Assembly (NCBI RefSeq): GCF_014646095.1
Contig: NZ_BMMU01000003.1
Location: 452,987-516,986, forward strand
Source of the DNA: Streptomyces lacrimifluminis
GTDB lineage: Bacteria; Actinomycetota; Actinomycetes; Streptomycetales; Streptomycetaceae
Direction: 5' to 3'
Length of the DNA stretch: 64,000 nucleotides
A program made the translations under genes and the position numbers. The notes beneath the pieces are model-generated. The model saw only the letters and a program-made list of their open reading frames with translations. It did not search any database and was not told the DNA's origin. This document shows, piece after piece, positions 9,101 to 16,705 of the stretch. Each line of letters begins with the position of its first letter. Positions within the stretch are counted from its first letter, which is position 1.

Positions 9101-10525
9101 TCACACGGTGAACCGCACGGCTTCGAGCCAGAAGCCCTTGTCCAGGGTGCCGCCGAAGATGTAGTTGTTCTTGGTCTCGGGGGTGTCGCACGCCTTGCCC
9201 TGCCATCCACGGTCACGGAGGTGCACGGTCTGGCAGATCGTGCCCTTGGCCCCGTTCACGCTGATGGCGAAACCGGCCATGTTCGGGGCCGAGTCCGAGG
9301 CCGTCCCGATGGTCAGATTGACGCCGACGGCCACGCCCCTCCACTTCGTCCCGGCCCATCCGGTGCCCTGGATGTACGGAGTGGCGTCCACGCGCTTGGT
9401 ACCGGTCACAGCGATGTTGAGGGCCTTGATGGGCCGGTTCTGGCCCTCCGTGCCCGCCGTGGCGCCGTCGCACTGCGTGCCCTGCCAGCCCATGCCCGCC
9501 ACGTAGGCCCGGTAGCAGACGTGTTTGCCCGGGTTGCGGTCGGCCAGTTGCAGAACCGCGTACGCCGCGGTGCCGACCGCGGGCCCGGCCGGCTGACGCT
9601 GTGTCGAGCCGGAGTTGGTGGTCGTCGTCGTGCCGGACGTCTTCTGCGTCGACTTCTTCGGTGCCGACGTCTTCGGTGTCTTCGGTGTCTTCGGTGCGCT
9701 GACGACCGGGGCCTCGGGCAGGGCCGGCACCACACCGGCCGCGGCGTCGTCCGTGCCCGCCCCGGCGACGGTCTTCGTCTTCTCGCTCGCCTTCTCGCTC
9801 GCTTTCCCGCCCGGCGTCGCGGAGGCATTCCCGCTCGCGTCCGACGGGGGTGAGGCCGGGGCGTACTCGCCCTGCGGCGCGCCCTGTTGGTCGTCCCCGA
9901 GGACGGCGTCCGTCGCGGACACCGCGGCCTTGTCCTTCTTCTCGTCGGAGCCGCCCGTGAGCAGGATCAGCAGCGGCACCACGAGCAGGATCGAGCCCGC
10001 GATGGCCGCGGCGGCGAGCAGCGGCTTCTTCGGATTTCCGGACGGCGGTTCACCGTCCCCGCGCGCGGCCGCCTCGCCGGACGCCCCGAACCCGCCGGCC
10101 CCCGCCGCGGCCGACGCCACCTGGGTACGCCCACGTCCCACCGCTTCCGGCTGTGCGGCCGGTGCGGCGGCCGGTGCGGCGGCCGGTGCGGCGGCCGGTG
10201 CGGGGCTCGCTTCCGCTTCCCCCGCCGCGGTCGTCCCGCTCGTGGTGACGGGCGCCCCGATGCCCGCCGCTCCCCCCGAGGCGGTGTCCGGTCGCGACGG
10301 GGACGCCTCCCCGCTTCCGCTCTGCCCGCTCTCGCCCCGGGCCGCACCGGCGGCCGGTGGCACGGCGGGCGCCAGCGCCTGCCGCGGATCGGCCCGCGCT
10401 GACCCGAGCGCGAACGCCCTGCGCACGGACGTCCCGCCGGCGGCGGCCGGAGGTTCCGTACTCCCGGCAGCGGGAGAACCCCCCGACGACTCGTCCGGGG
10501 AGGATCGGTTCTGACGAATTGCCAT
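9101..10525 (-). CDS. Membrane-anchored protein with C-terminal ChW-type (GWQG) repeats
   Basis: A 474-residue protein in three parts. Residues about 1-160 are low-complexity Ala/Pro/Gly/Ser. A membrane helix follows at about 164-188 (LLAAAAIAGSILLVVPLLILL). After it comes a Lys/Thr/Ser-rich stalk with repeats such as APKTPKTPKT, then from about residue 320 a domain with ChW (clostridial hydrophobic W) repeat signatures: GMGWQGTQCDG, GTGWAGTKWRG and DRGWQGKACD, alternating with beta-like strands (ALNIAVTG, GFAISVNG, LEAVRFTV). The topology places the ChW domain outside the cell. ChW repeats are known in Clostridium surface proteins, where they are thought to bind surface polymers. It is the last gene of the operon with the ART-domain protein. 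Start: ATG 10525 or the adjacent ATG 10528, behind AAAGGA. Confidence 0.82.
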   Translation of the reverse strand: MAIRQNRSSPDESSGGSPAAGSTEPPAAAGGTSVRRAFALGSARADPRQALAPAVPPAAGAARGESGQSGSGEASPSRPDTASGGAAGIGAPVTTSGTTAAGEAEASPAPAAAPAAAPAAAPAAQPEAVGRGRTQVASAAAGAGGFGASGEAAARGDGEPPSGNPKKPLLAAAAIAGSILLVVPLLILLTGGSDEKKDKAAVSATDAVLGDDQQGAPQGEYAPASPPSDASGNASATPGGKASEKASEKTKTVAGAGTDDAAAGVVPALPEAPVVSAPKTPKTPKTSAPKKSTQKTSGTTTTTNSGSTQRQPAGPAVGTAAYAVLQLADRNPGKHVCYRAYVAGMGWQGTQCDGATAGTEGQNRPIKALNIAVTGTKRVDATPYIQGTGWAGTKWRGVAVGVNLTIGTASDSAPNMAGFAISVNGAKGTICQTVHLRDRGWQGKACDTPETKNNYIFGGTLDKGFWLEAVRFTV

Positions 10526-10603
10526 CATTGTCCTTTGGCGTCGTAGGTGAACTGCGATACGGTCCCGCGGCTGCCGGGGAGTGGTCCCGGAGCATCCGCC
10601 GGG

Positions 10604-13471
10604 CTATCCGCCATGGCCCACGGGTCCTGTGCAGCGATCCGGCCAGTGCCGCTCCTCGGCCACGGGAAGGTCCTTGGCGATCGCCTCTTCGAGGTGGGCG
10701 AGCGCCTTGAGGTCCGCCTGGCCGAACTCCCGCGCGCCGTCCAGGTGTTCCTGGGCGGTCGCGTTGCCGGCCAGCTCACGCAGCAGCACCACGGGGACTC
10801 CCCCGGGCACCGTGCGTACCCCCAGCACCCGGAAAGCGGTCCCCGGCACGAAGACGATCTCGTCGAACGCCTCCGGGGATCCGGCCGAGCGGTCGAGCAG
10901 TTGACGCGCCTTGCGCCCGGTGGAGGACCAGATCGCGTAGCGCACGCCGGCCCCGGCGGGAAGCGCCGAGGGCCTGGCCAGAGCGCTCAGCGGCCCCGGC
11001 TCCTCCAGGAGGGCACCGACCGCCGGCTCGGGCCCGGTCGCGTCCCCTCCGCGCAACGCCACACCCCGGTAGGACGGCAGGCGCCGCAGTGCGGACGCCA
11101 GGCACCCGGCGTAGGGCAGCAGGCGCCCCTCCCCCGTGCGGATGTCGCGGATCAGCTCGCGATGGTGCAACGGCCCTTCCTCGGTGGTGAGATAGGCGTG
11201 CGCGGCGACGAGGTCGATCCTCGCCGCCTCCAGTTCCTGGCCGCGCAGTGCGGGCATCCGCGTGAGCACGCGGGAGACGGCGGCGGCATGCCGCTCCCAG
11301 ACGGCTGCGGCGAGGTCACGGAACGCCGCCTGCTCGGCCGCTCCGCTGACGTGTCCCGGGCCGAACGGAAGACGCACGGCTCGCGTCGCGGACGACCGGG
11401 CCGGCTCCGGAGCCGGCACGTGAGGTGCCGGGCCGGGCTTCGCCGGCTCTCCGCCTCCTGCACGACGGGACGCCTCACCGGGCACCCCACTGGCGGACGG
11501 GCGTGCCGACGCACCGGCCGACGCTTCGTCGCCGGTCACCGGATCTCGCGACGGGGGGCCCGCGATCGATGTATCGCCAAGGACGCTCGCCGACGTGCCC
11601 GTGCCCGCACCGCCCGCCGACTCGCGCTCAGGCGCCTCGGCCTCCCCCGAACCACCGGGTGACGGACCGTCGGGCGAGGGGGCGGACACGTACGCCGGTG
11701 CCTCCGCGACGGGACGGCGGCCGGGCGGCGTACGTCCGGCGGGGGCCGGAAGTGACCCCGGTTCCCGTGCGACGGGCCGAACCGCCACCGAGGTACTCCC
11801 GGTCCCGGCCGTGGTGCCCAGCGGCCCGGACGAGGACACGTGCCGCACGGGAGGTGTCACCCGTCCCAAAACCGCCCTGTGCTCGCCCGATGCCGTGGCG
11901 GACCTCGTGACGGCGCTCTCCTCTGCGTTCTCCTCGGCTGGCTCCTCCCGCGCGGCGGGCGGCGAGACCTCCGTGGCCCTGCCGGTGGGGGGCGGCACGG
12001 GCGGGCGCGGCCCCGCACCGGCTCCGGGGCTCGCGAGCGCCGGGCCGCCGACGGTGACATAGCGGATGCCCAGTACCCCGTGTTCGGCCGCCAGCCTGCG
12101 CAGTCGGCCCTCCTCGGTGGTGAGCCTGCCGCGCACCAGCAGCGTCGTCCTCGCCCGGGCCCCGGCATCGAGGCCGCCCAGGAGCAGGTCGAGCGCGGGC
12201 CACAGCGAGGCGTCCAGCGGCTGTCCCGGCACCCCCAGTTCGATGGCACAGGTGTCCGGGTCCACGGCCGGCCCCGCGAGCGAAGGGCGGGGACCGTCCC
12301 GTTCCCACAGGGCGAGTCCGGCCCGCGTCACCGTGGCCTGCCAGCGGTCTGTCAGCCGTACGGTGCCTGGTTCCGTGCCCGCGGCGAGCCGGTCGGGCAG
12401 GTGGCTCTCGACCAGACGGGGGGCTGGAGTTCGCCCCAGCGCGTCGGCGGGCCCGCAGGCCACGGAGGACACGAAGGGCTGCCAGCTCGGTGTCCCGTCG
12501 GTGCCCACCAGGGTCGGCCGCGGGGTTGCTCCGGGCGGCGCGTGGTCGGGGAGCAGGGGCAGGCCCGTGAGCACTTCCACCTCGCCGCCCAGCATGTCGG
12601 CGACCGACTGGCCGAGGCCCAGCAGGTCACGGCGGCCCCCGGGGGCGAGCCGGACCCGGGACCGCTGCGCCACCGGCAGCGCCGCGAGCACGGCGGCCAC
12701 CTCGTCGGCCGCGACGTTCTCCGCCCGGAGAGCACCGACCAGCACGGCGGGATGCTCGGAGTCGACGGGCACCGCGAAGCACAGATCGTCGGGGTGGGGT
12801 CCGGGGGCATCGGCCGGACGCATCAGCACGCCCGCCGGTATCTGGTCCACCACACAGCCGCCCGGCGTGTGCGAGGGCACCCGGCCCAGCGCCTCCTGCC
12901 ACCCGGGGGCGGGGGCACGCGGGCCCAGTCTGCGGGGTGCCTCACCGGGCGCGAAGTGCCACCATCCGCACCCGGGCCGGGAGTCTCCGTACACGAAGAG
13001 CACACCGCCGGGGGTGACCAGGACCGTTCCGTCCGGAGCGGTCACCTCCAGTCCCCAGGCGTCGGCGATCCTGCGGGCCACGCAGGGCTGGCCCGGCCGG
13101 TCGTCGCCGGCCCCGGACATCACGAGCCGGATCCGGGTGATGTCCTTCGCGCGAAGGGAGTCGAGCAGAGCCCCCAGCCGGGACCAGTGGCCGGCGTCGG
13201 GCCCGCCGGCGTCGGCGGAGCCGACCATCACCGTGACGACGTCCTCGTCGACGCTGACGGCACGGGCCACCTCGGCCAGGGTGGCCATCGGGAAGGAGTC
13301 GTCCTCCACCGAGCGCACGAGGAGCACGCCGTCGATGTCCTCGACGGGCGGGGTACCGCCGGTCCCCCGGTGTACGACTCCGCCCGGATCTCCGACCGGG
13401 TGCCGGGGGCCGCCCGGCGCGGCGGGAGGCCCGCCGCCCCGGCGGGAGAAGAGGGACGGCCAGCGGCTCAC
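10604..13471 (-). CDS. Large T7SS-linked protein with C-terminal ADP-ribosyltransferase-like domain
   Basis: A 955-residue protein with no signal peptide. Residues about 45-480 form three loosely similar alpha/beta modules; module 1 contains RIRLVMSGAG and the phrase TVLVTPGGVLFVYGD. Residues about 480-700 are a low-complexity Pro/Ser/Ala/Gly linker. Residues about 700-930 resemble an R-S-E type ADP-ribosyltransferase: Arg in SYRGVALRG (near 800), the Ser motif in AIWSSTGRK (near 846), and the catalytic Glu in FDEIVFVPGTAFRVLGV (near 870), the last being the typical 'E-x-x-PG-x-x-F-x-V' strand. The residue two before the Glu is Phe, not the usual Glu or Gln. Its GTG start overlaps the stop of the SseB-like gene (GTGA), so the two are translationally coupled. 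It could be a T7SS effector or toxin, or a regulator; no immunity gene is obvious. Confidence 0.72.
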   Translation of the reverse strand: MSRWPSLFSRRGGGPPAAPGGPRHPVGDPGGVVHRGTGGTPPVEDIDGVLLVRSVEDDSFPMATLAEVARAVSVDEDVVTVMVGSADAGGPDAGHWSRLGALLDSLRAKDITRIRLVMSGAGDDRPGQPCVARRIADAWGLEVTAPDGTVLVTPGGVLFVYGDSRPGCGWWHFAPGEAPRRLGPRAPAPGWQEALGRVPSHTPGGCVVDQIPAGVLMRPADAPGPHPDDLCFAVPVDSEHPAVLVGALRAENVAADEVAAVLAALPVAQRSRVRLAPGGRRDLLGLGQSVADMLGGEVEVLTGLPLLPDHAPPGATPRPTLVGTDGTPSWQPFVSSVACGPADALGRTPAPRLVESHLPDRLAAGTEPGTVRLTDRWQATVTRAGLALWERDGPRPSLAGPAVDPDTCAIELGVPGQPLDASLWPALDLLLGGLDAGARARTTLLVRGRLTTEEGRLRRLAAEHGVLGIRYVTVGGPALASPGAGAGPRPPVPPPTGRATEVSPPAAREEPAEENAEESAVTRSATASGEHRAVLGRVTPPVRHVSSSGPLGTTAGTGSTSVAVRPVAREPGSLPAPAGRTPPGRRPVAEAPAYVSAPSPDGPSPGGSGEAEAPERESAGGAGTGTSASVLGDTSIAGPPSRDPVTGDEASAGASARPSASGVPGEASRRAGGGEPAKPGPAPHVPAPEPARSSATRAVRLPFGPGHVSGAAEQAAFRDLAAAVWERHAAAVSRVLTRMPALRGQELEAARIDLVAAHAYLTTEEGPLHHRELIRDIRTGEGRLLPYAGCLASALRRLPSYRGVALRGGDATGPEPAVGALLEEPGPLSALARPSALPAGAGVRYAIWSSTGRKARQLLDRSAGSPEAFDEIVFVPGTAFRVLGVRTVPGGVPVVLLRELAGNATAQEHLDGAREFGQADLKALAHLEEAIAKDLPVAEERHWPDRCTGPVGHGG

Positions 13472-14082
13472 GCGTCCGCCCCCCGTGCCGCGCCGTCGTC
13501 CGCCGCGGTCACCGCGTCGCGTACGGAGTCGAGTTCCAGGGTCATGCTGACCGGGCCGGAGGGGTTGAGGTAGAGCGCGTGCCCCTCGGGAACCCGCGGC
13601 ACGAGGTCGTCGACCCTGACCAGTTCGAAGGCGAAACGGCCGACGGTGTGCAGAAACACCGGCGAGGTGAAGAGCGGGACGACCGGGGTTCCGTCCGGGG
13701 TCGCGGCGCTCAGCGGGTCGCCGCCGGGTCCGGTGAGAACGGCCACCTCACGGCCGAGCAGCGCCTGTGTCACCGCCTCGCCGGGGCCGTAGCCGGTCGC
13801 GGCGAGCTGGATGGCCCGGTCCACCTCGTCCTCCGGTTCGGGCCAGCCGCGCGCACCGGGGGACGGCCGGTAGTCAGGGTTGTCCTGCCACTCCTCGATC
13901 TCGCCGTCCAGCCCCGACCGCCATCGGCCGGCCAGCGCCCACTCGGGGGGATCCCCTTCGCCGGACCACATCGGATCGACCATCCCCAGCCAGTGGTCCG
14001 GGGCGAGCCTGCCGGCCTCGCGGATCTCGTCGGGAACCGGCGGCAGTTCTACGCCCGCGCCCTCGGCGCCCTGCTGGGTCAT
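13468..14082 (-). CDS. SseB-like type VII secretion system-associated protein
   Basis: A 204-residue soluble protein, first gene of the three-gene minus-strand operon. The N-terminal half carries an acidic, Trp-rich stretch (WLGMVDPMWSGEGDPPEWAL). The C-terminal half looks like the SseB fold: TPDGTPVVPLFTSPVFLHTV, then a Leu/Val/Arg segment, then GHALYLNPSGPVSMTLELD, which matches the 'NPxGP-x-L-x-L' pattern of SseB-like domains. Such proteins are repeatedly found next to WXG100 genes in Streptomyces and are named T7SS-associated proteins; the biochemical role is unknown to me. Start: ATG 14082; longer upstream frames look non-coding. It overlaps the next gene by 4 bp. Confidence 0.72.
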   Translation of the reverse strand: MTQQGAEGAGVELPPVPDEIREAGRLAPDHWLGMVDPMWSGEGDPPEWALAGRWRSGLDGEIEEWQDNPDYRPSPGARGWPEPEDEVDRAIQLAATGYGPGEAVTQALLGREVAVLTGPGGDPLSAATPDGTPVVPLFTSPVFLHTVGRFAFELVRVDDLVPRVPEGHALYLNPSGPVSMTLELDSVRDAVTAADDGAARGADA

Positions 14083-14191
14083 CGCTTTCCTCACTCGGTG
14101 GATACGTGGCTGGTCGATCACATGAGGCCCCGGGCCCGAGCGGCGAACGGAATCCGGTGGGAGAACGGCCGGGAGATGCCGCATGGCGATC

Positions 14192-15262
14192 TCACGTGGC
14201 CGTTTCCACCACGCAGGCGTCCCTCGCCCGGTTCGTGCCGTCCTGGCCGTCGGACCAGAGGAGGCGGCGTGCGGTCGTCGCGTCCGTGACGACACCGGTG
14301 AGGAGCCCGCTCCTGAGGGCGGTGCGGATGGCCTCGGCGCTCCGCGGGCCGCCCGAGACGGCGATCAGCTCCGGAATACCGCGGAGCTGGGCGGCGCTCA
14401 CCGCGATCGTGCGCGCGTTCACCGCCGTGGGAATCACGTTGCCGGCCGCGTCAAGGACATGGCCGCACACCTCGGCGCACGCCCCGAGCTCCCCGTACGT
14501 CGCGCGCTCCCGCTCCGTCAGGGCGTCGTACAGCGGCGAGGCCGCGGCTTCCCACGCGCCGATGCCGACGACCGCCTTGGTGACCCCGCCGAAACGGTTC
14601 AGCGTCTCGGCGATGGCCGGCTGGCTCCTGAGGATCGAGGCCGTCGGCGCGTCCGGCAGGAGGAACGGCGCGTAGAGGGGAAAGGCCTGGCCGCCGCCGG
14701 CCGCGGCGGTACGGCGGACCGCGGTCACCGCGGCGTTGTGCGCCAGGTCCGGTCCGTGTACTCCGGTCAGCTGGACCACCTCGCAGGAAGGCAGCCGGGT
14801 GACCGCCTCCCCGAGCGCCTCGGCCGCACGGCTTCCGTCCAGGCCCAGGACGTCCGTCTCCTCGGCGATCTCCGAGACGAGCTGCGCGGCCGCCGTTCCG
14901 AGCCAGCGGCCGGCCTGGCGCGTGTCCCCCGGGGCCGGCGCGGCGGCTTCCCCGCGGGTCAGGTTGACGACGACGGCGTGCCGCAGTCCGAAGCGCTCGG
15001 CCAGGGCCCGCGAGAGCGAGGCGTCGATCTCGGCCGGGACGGTGATGTCGATCCGTACGATGTTGTGGGCGACAGCGGCGTCGAGGAGACGGGCGACCCT
15101 GAACCGGCTGATGTCGAATTCCCTGGCGATCTCCACCTTCGACTGGTTCTCGAGGTAGAAGCGTCTGGCCACGGAGGCGGCGAGGAGCTTGTCGACCGGC
15201 GCGGCGGAAGCCTGGGCCTCCGCGTACTCGTCCTCGCCGCTGTCGTTCCGCTGCGCTCGCAT
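14192..15262 (-). CDS. SorC/DeoR-type sugar-binding transcriptional regulator
   Basis: A 356-residue regulator. Residues about 20-65 form a helix-turn-helix (LENQSKVEIAREFDISRFRV), and the remainder is the SorC effector-binding domain, a sugar-phosphate-isomerase-like fold (DVLGLDGSRAAEALGEAV, VVQLTGVHG, AVVGIGAWEAAASPLYDAL, ELIAVSGGPRSAEAIRTAL). Family members usually control sugar or polyol operons in response to a phosphorylated sugar. Here it sits between the T7SS operons and is divergent from the WXG100 genes by about 600 bp, with no sugar genes nearby, so it may control T7SS genes or be a neighbour by chance. Start: ATG 15262, chosen because the upstream frame is Pro/Arg-rich and unlike the family. 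Confidence 0.85.
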   Translation of the reverse strand: MRAQRNDSGEDEYAEAQASAAPVDKLLAASVARRFYLENQSKVEIAREFDISRFRVARLLDAAVAHNIVRIDITVPAEIDASLSRALAERFGLRHAVVVNLTRGEAAAPAPGDTRQAGRWLGTAAAQLVSEIAEETDVLGLDGSRAAEALGEAVTRLPSCEVVQLTGVHGPDLAHNAAVTAVRRTAAAGGGQAFPLYAPFLLPDAPTASILRSQPAIAETLNRFGGVTKAVVGIGAWEAAASPLYDALTERERATYGELGACAEVCGHVLDAAGNVIPTAVNARTIAVSAAQLRGIPELIAVSGGPRSAEAIRTALRSGLLTGVVTDATTARRLLWSDGQDGTNRARDACVVETAT

Positions 15263-15858
15263 CAGCCGGTCCCGATCGGGGCGGCGGTCCGGCCCGCCCC
15301 CTGGGGACAGAGGGTCTCCGTCCGGGAAACACGCCGTCCGGCACGCATGCCCGGCGCACTGTCCGCTGTCAACACGTCGCTCCTTCGTCACGGTCTCACG
15401 TCACCGTGGGAAAACTCCGGCCCCGCAGGCATCGGTTCGTCGCCACCGCGCCCCTGAGTGCCGGAGGCAGCGATGGCTCCGTACAGCGGATGGCCGCGCC
15501 CCGGCGTGGATGTAGGAGGCCGGGCACGGGCCGAGCGGTTCTCGACCGGGCACGGCGCAGGCCGGCATGCCCGGAAACCGTCACTGCCGGACCTGGGTCA
15601 CAGCATAGGAACCATCCGTGGACCATGACCGCTCCGGCGGGCACCACTGCCCGCGAGGACAGTGGATCCTGCCCGACCGCCCACACACACGTGCAAGGTG
15701 CTGTACCGGAAGGCAAGGAACGGACCGCGCCGTTTCCCGCCGTGCGCCGTCACGTCAGAATCGACGGACGGTGCGGATGTGACAACGCGGCACCTCATCC
15801 GTCGTACCGGAACGCGGCCCGAGGTCCGCACCGGAATCCGCACCGAGAGGATCTGCCC
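15263..15858. other. Long divergent intergenic region upstream of the WXG100 operon
   Basis: About 600 bp between the SorC-type regulator and the WXG100 genes. I see no convincing gene: open frames here have poor composition and no good ribosome sites. It must contain both divergent promoters and probably a long leader for the WXG100 operon. I could not fix promoter hexamers. Confidence 0.5.
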
Positions 15859-16170
15859 GTGGCACGGCGGCAAAGGGAACAGGCCGACATCGAGGTGATG
15901 AAGGCGTCCCTCCTGCGCTTCGAGAACGCGTTGGGCAGGACCAGACGGGTGACCACCAGCATGAGAGAACAGGCGAACACGCTCGGGGGCGGCTGGACAG
16001 GTGCCGCCGCCGGGGACTTCACCGCTGCCCTCAACGCCTGGCTGGACGACTGCGCCACCGTCCAGAGGCAGTTGGAGATCGTCACCGAGAGCATCAGAAA
16101 GAGCACCGGCGAACACATGCGGGCGCGCACCGGCCCCGTCGAGCCGGTGGAAGGGAAGGAGACAGGATGA
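15859..16170 (+). CDS. WXG100 family type VII secretion substrate (ESAT-6-like)
   Basis: A 103-residue helical-hairpin protein with the WXG motif at the turn (GGGWTGAAAGDF). Helices run from about 8 to 40 and 55 to 90. WXG100 proteins are exported as dimers by EccC-driven T7SS machinery. Start: GTG 15859 behind GAGAGG. Its stop overlaps the ATG of the next gene (ATGA), so the pair is translationally coupled and probably forms a heterodimer. The C-terminus has no Tyr for a strict YxxxD/E export signal. Confidence 0.88.
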   Translation: MARRQREQADIEVMKASLLRFENALGRTRRVTTSMREQANTLGGGWTGAAAGDFTAALNAWLDDCATVQRQLEIVTESIRKSTGEHMRARTGPVEPVEGKETG

Positions 16171-16457
16171 CCCCGTGCCGGGCGAGCCTGGAGGAGATGG
16201 CGTTCGTCGCCGGAGAGATGACCGCCATCACCCGGCAGTTGGCCGGGGCACTCCTGTACCTGGACGACGACGCCAGGCAGCATTTCGACGGCTGGACGGA
16301 CGACGCGAACGAGGCCTACGCATGCGCCAAGGCCAGGTGGGACGCCGCGGCGGCGGCCATGCGGCAGCAGGCGGCGCGGGCCTCCCAGTCGCTCGGGCCG
16401 ATCACCGAGTACCACCTCAGCGGTGAGAAGTACGGTGTCAGCTTCGAGGAGGCCTGA
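16167..16457 (+). CDS. WXG100-like type VII secretion protein with degenerate WXG motif
   Basis: A 96-residue helical-hairpin protein, partner of the preceding WXG100 gene (4-bp overlap). At the turn it reads DGWTDDANEAY, so the motif is W-T-D and not W-x-G. Length, coupled position and helix pattern still support WXG100 membership. A short tail (EYHLSGEKYGVSFEEA) extends beyond the second helix. It contains two Tyr residues, but neither gives an exact YxxxD/E signal. In known heterodimers one partner carries the WXG motif and the other the export signal. Confidence 0.82.
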   Translation: MTPCRASLEEMAFVAGEMTAITRQLAGALLYLDDDARQHFDGWTDDANEAYACAKARWDAAAAAMRQQAARASQSLGPITEYHLSGEKYGVSFEEA

Positions 16458-16705
16458 CGGGCCACGGGGCGAGGCCGATCGGCTGTTCCCGGATCGACGA
16501 GATCCGCCGCACCGCCAAGTGCTGGGGGGTGTCGGCATCGTGGCCGACACGACCCGGGCCTCGGTCGGTGCCGGTGACCTCAGCGGTGAACCGGCTGAAC
16601 CGCCTGCGGAGATGACCCCGCGTGTTCCGGCCCGAGTGGCGGATCCCCTGCCGTGCCTGCCGGTTCACCGTCCGCGCGGCCCGTCACAGCCGTACAGGAC
16701 AGCCG

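Noticed and set aside
13468..14082. SseB-like protein as an immunity protein for the ART domain
   Set aside because: It is upstream of the ART gene, and similar proteins occur in T7SS loci without toxins as far as I know; evidence is insufficient to call it immunity.
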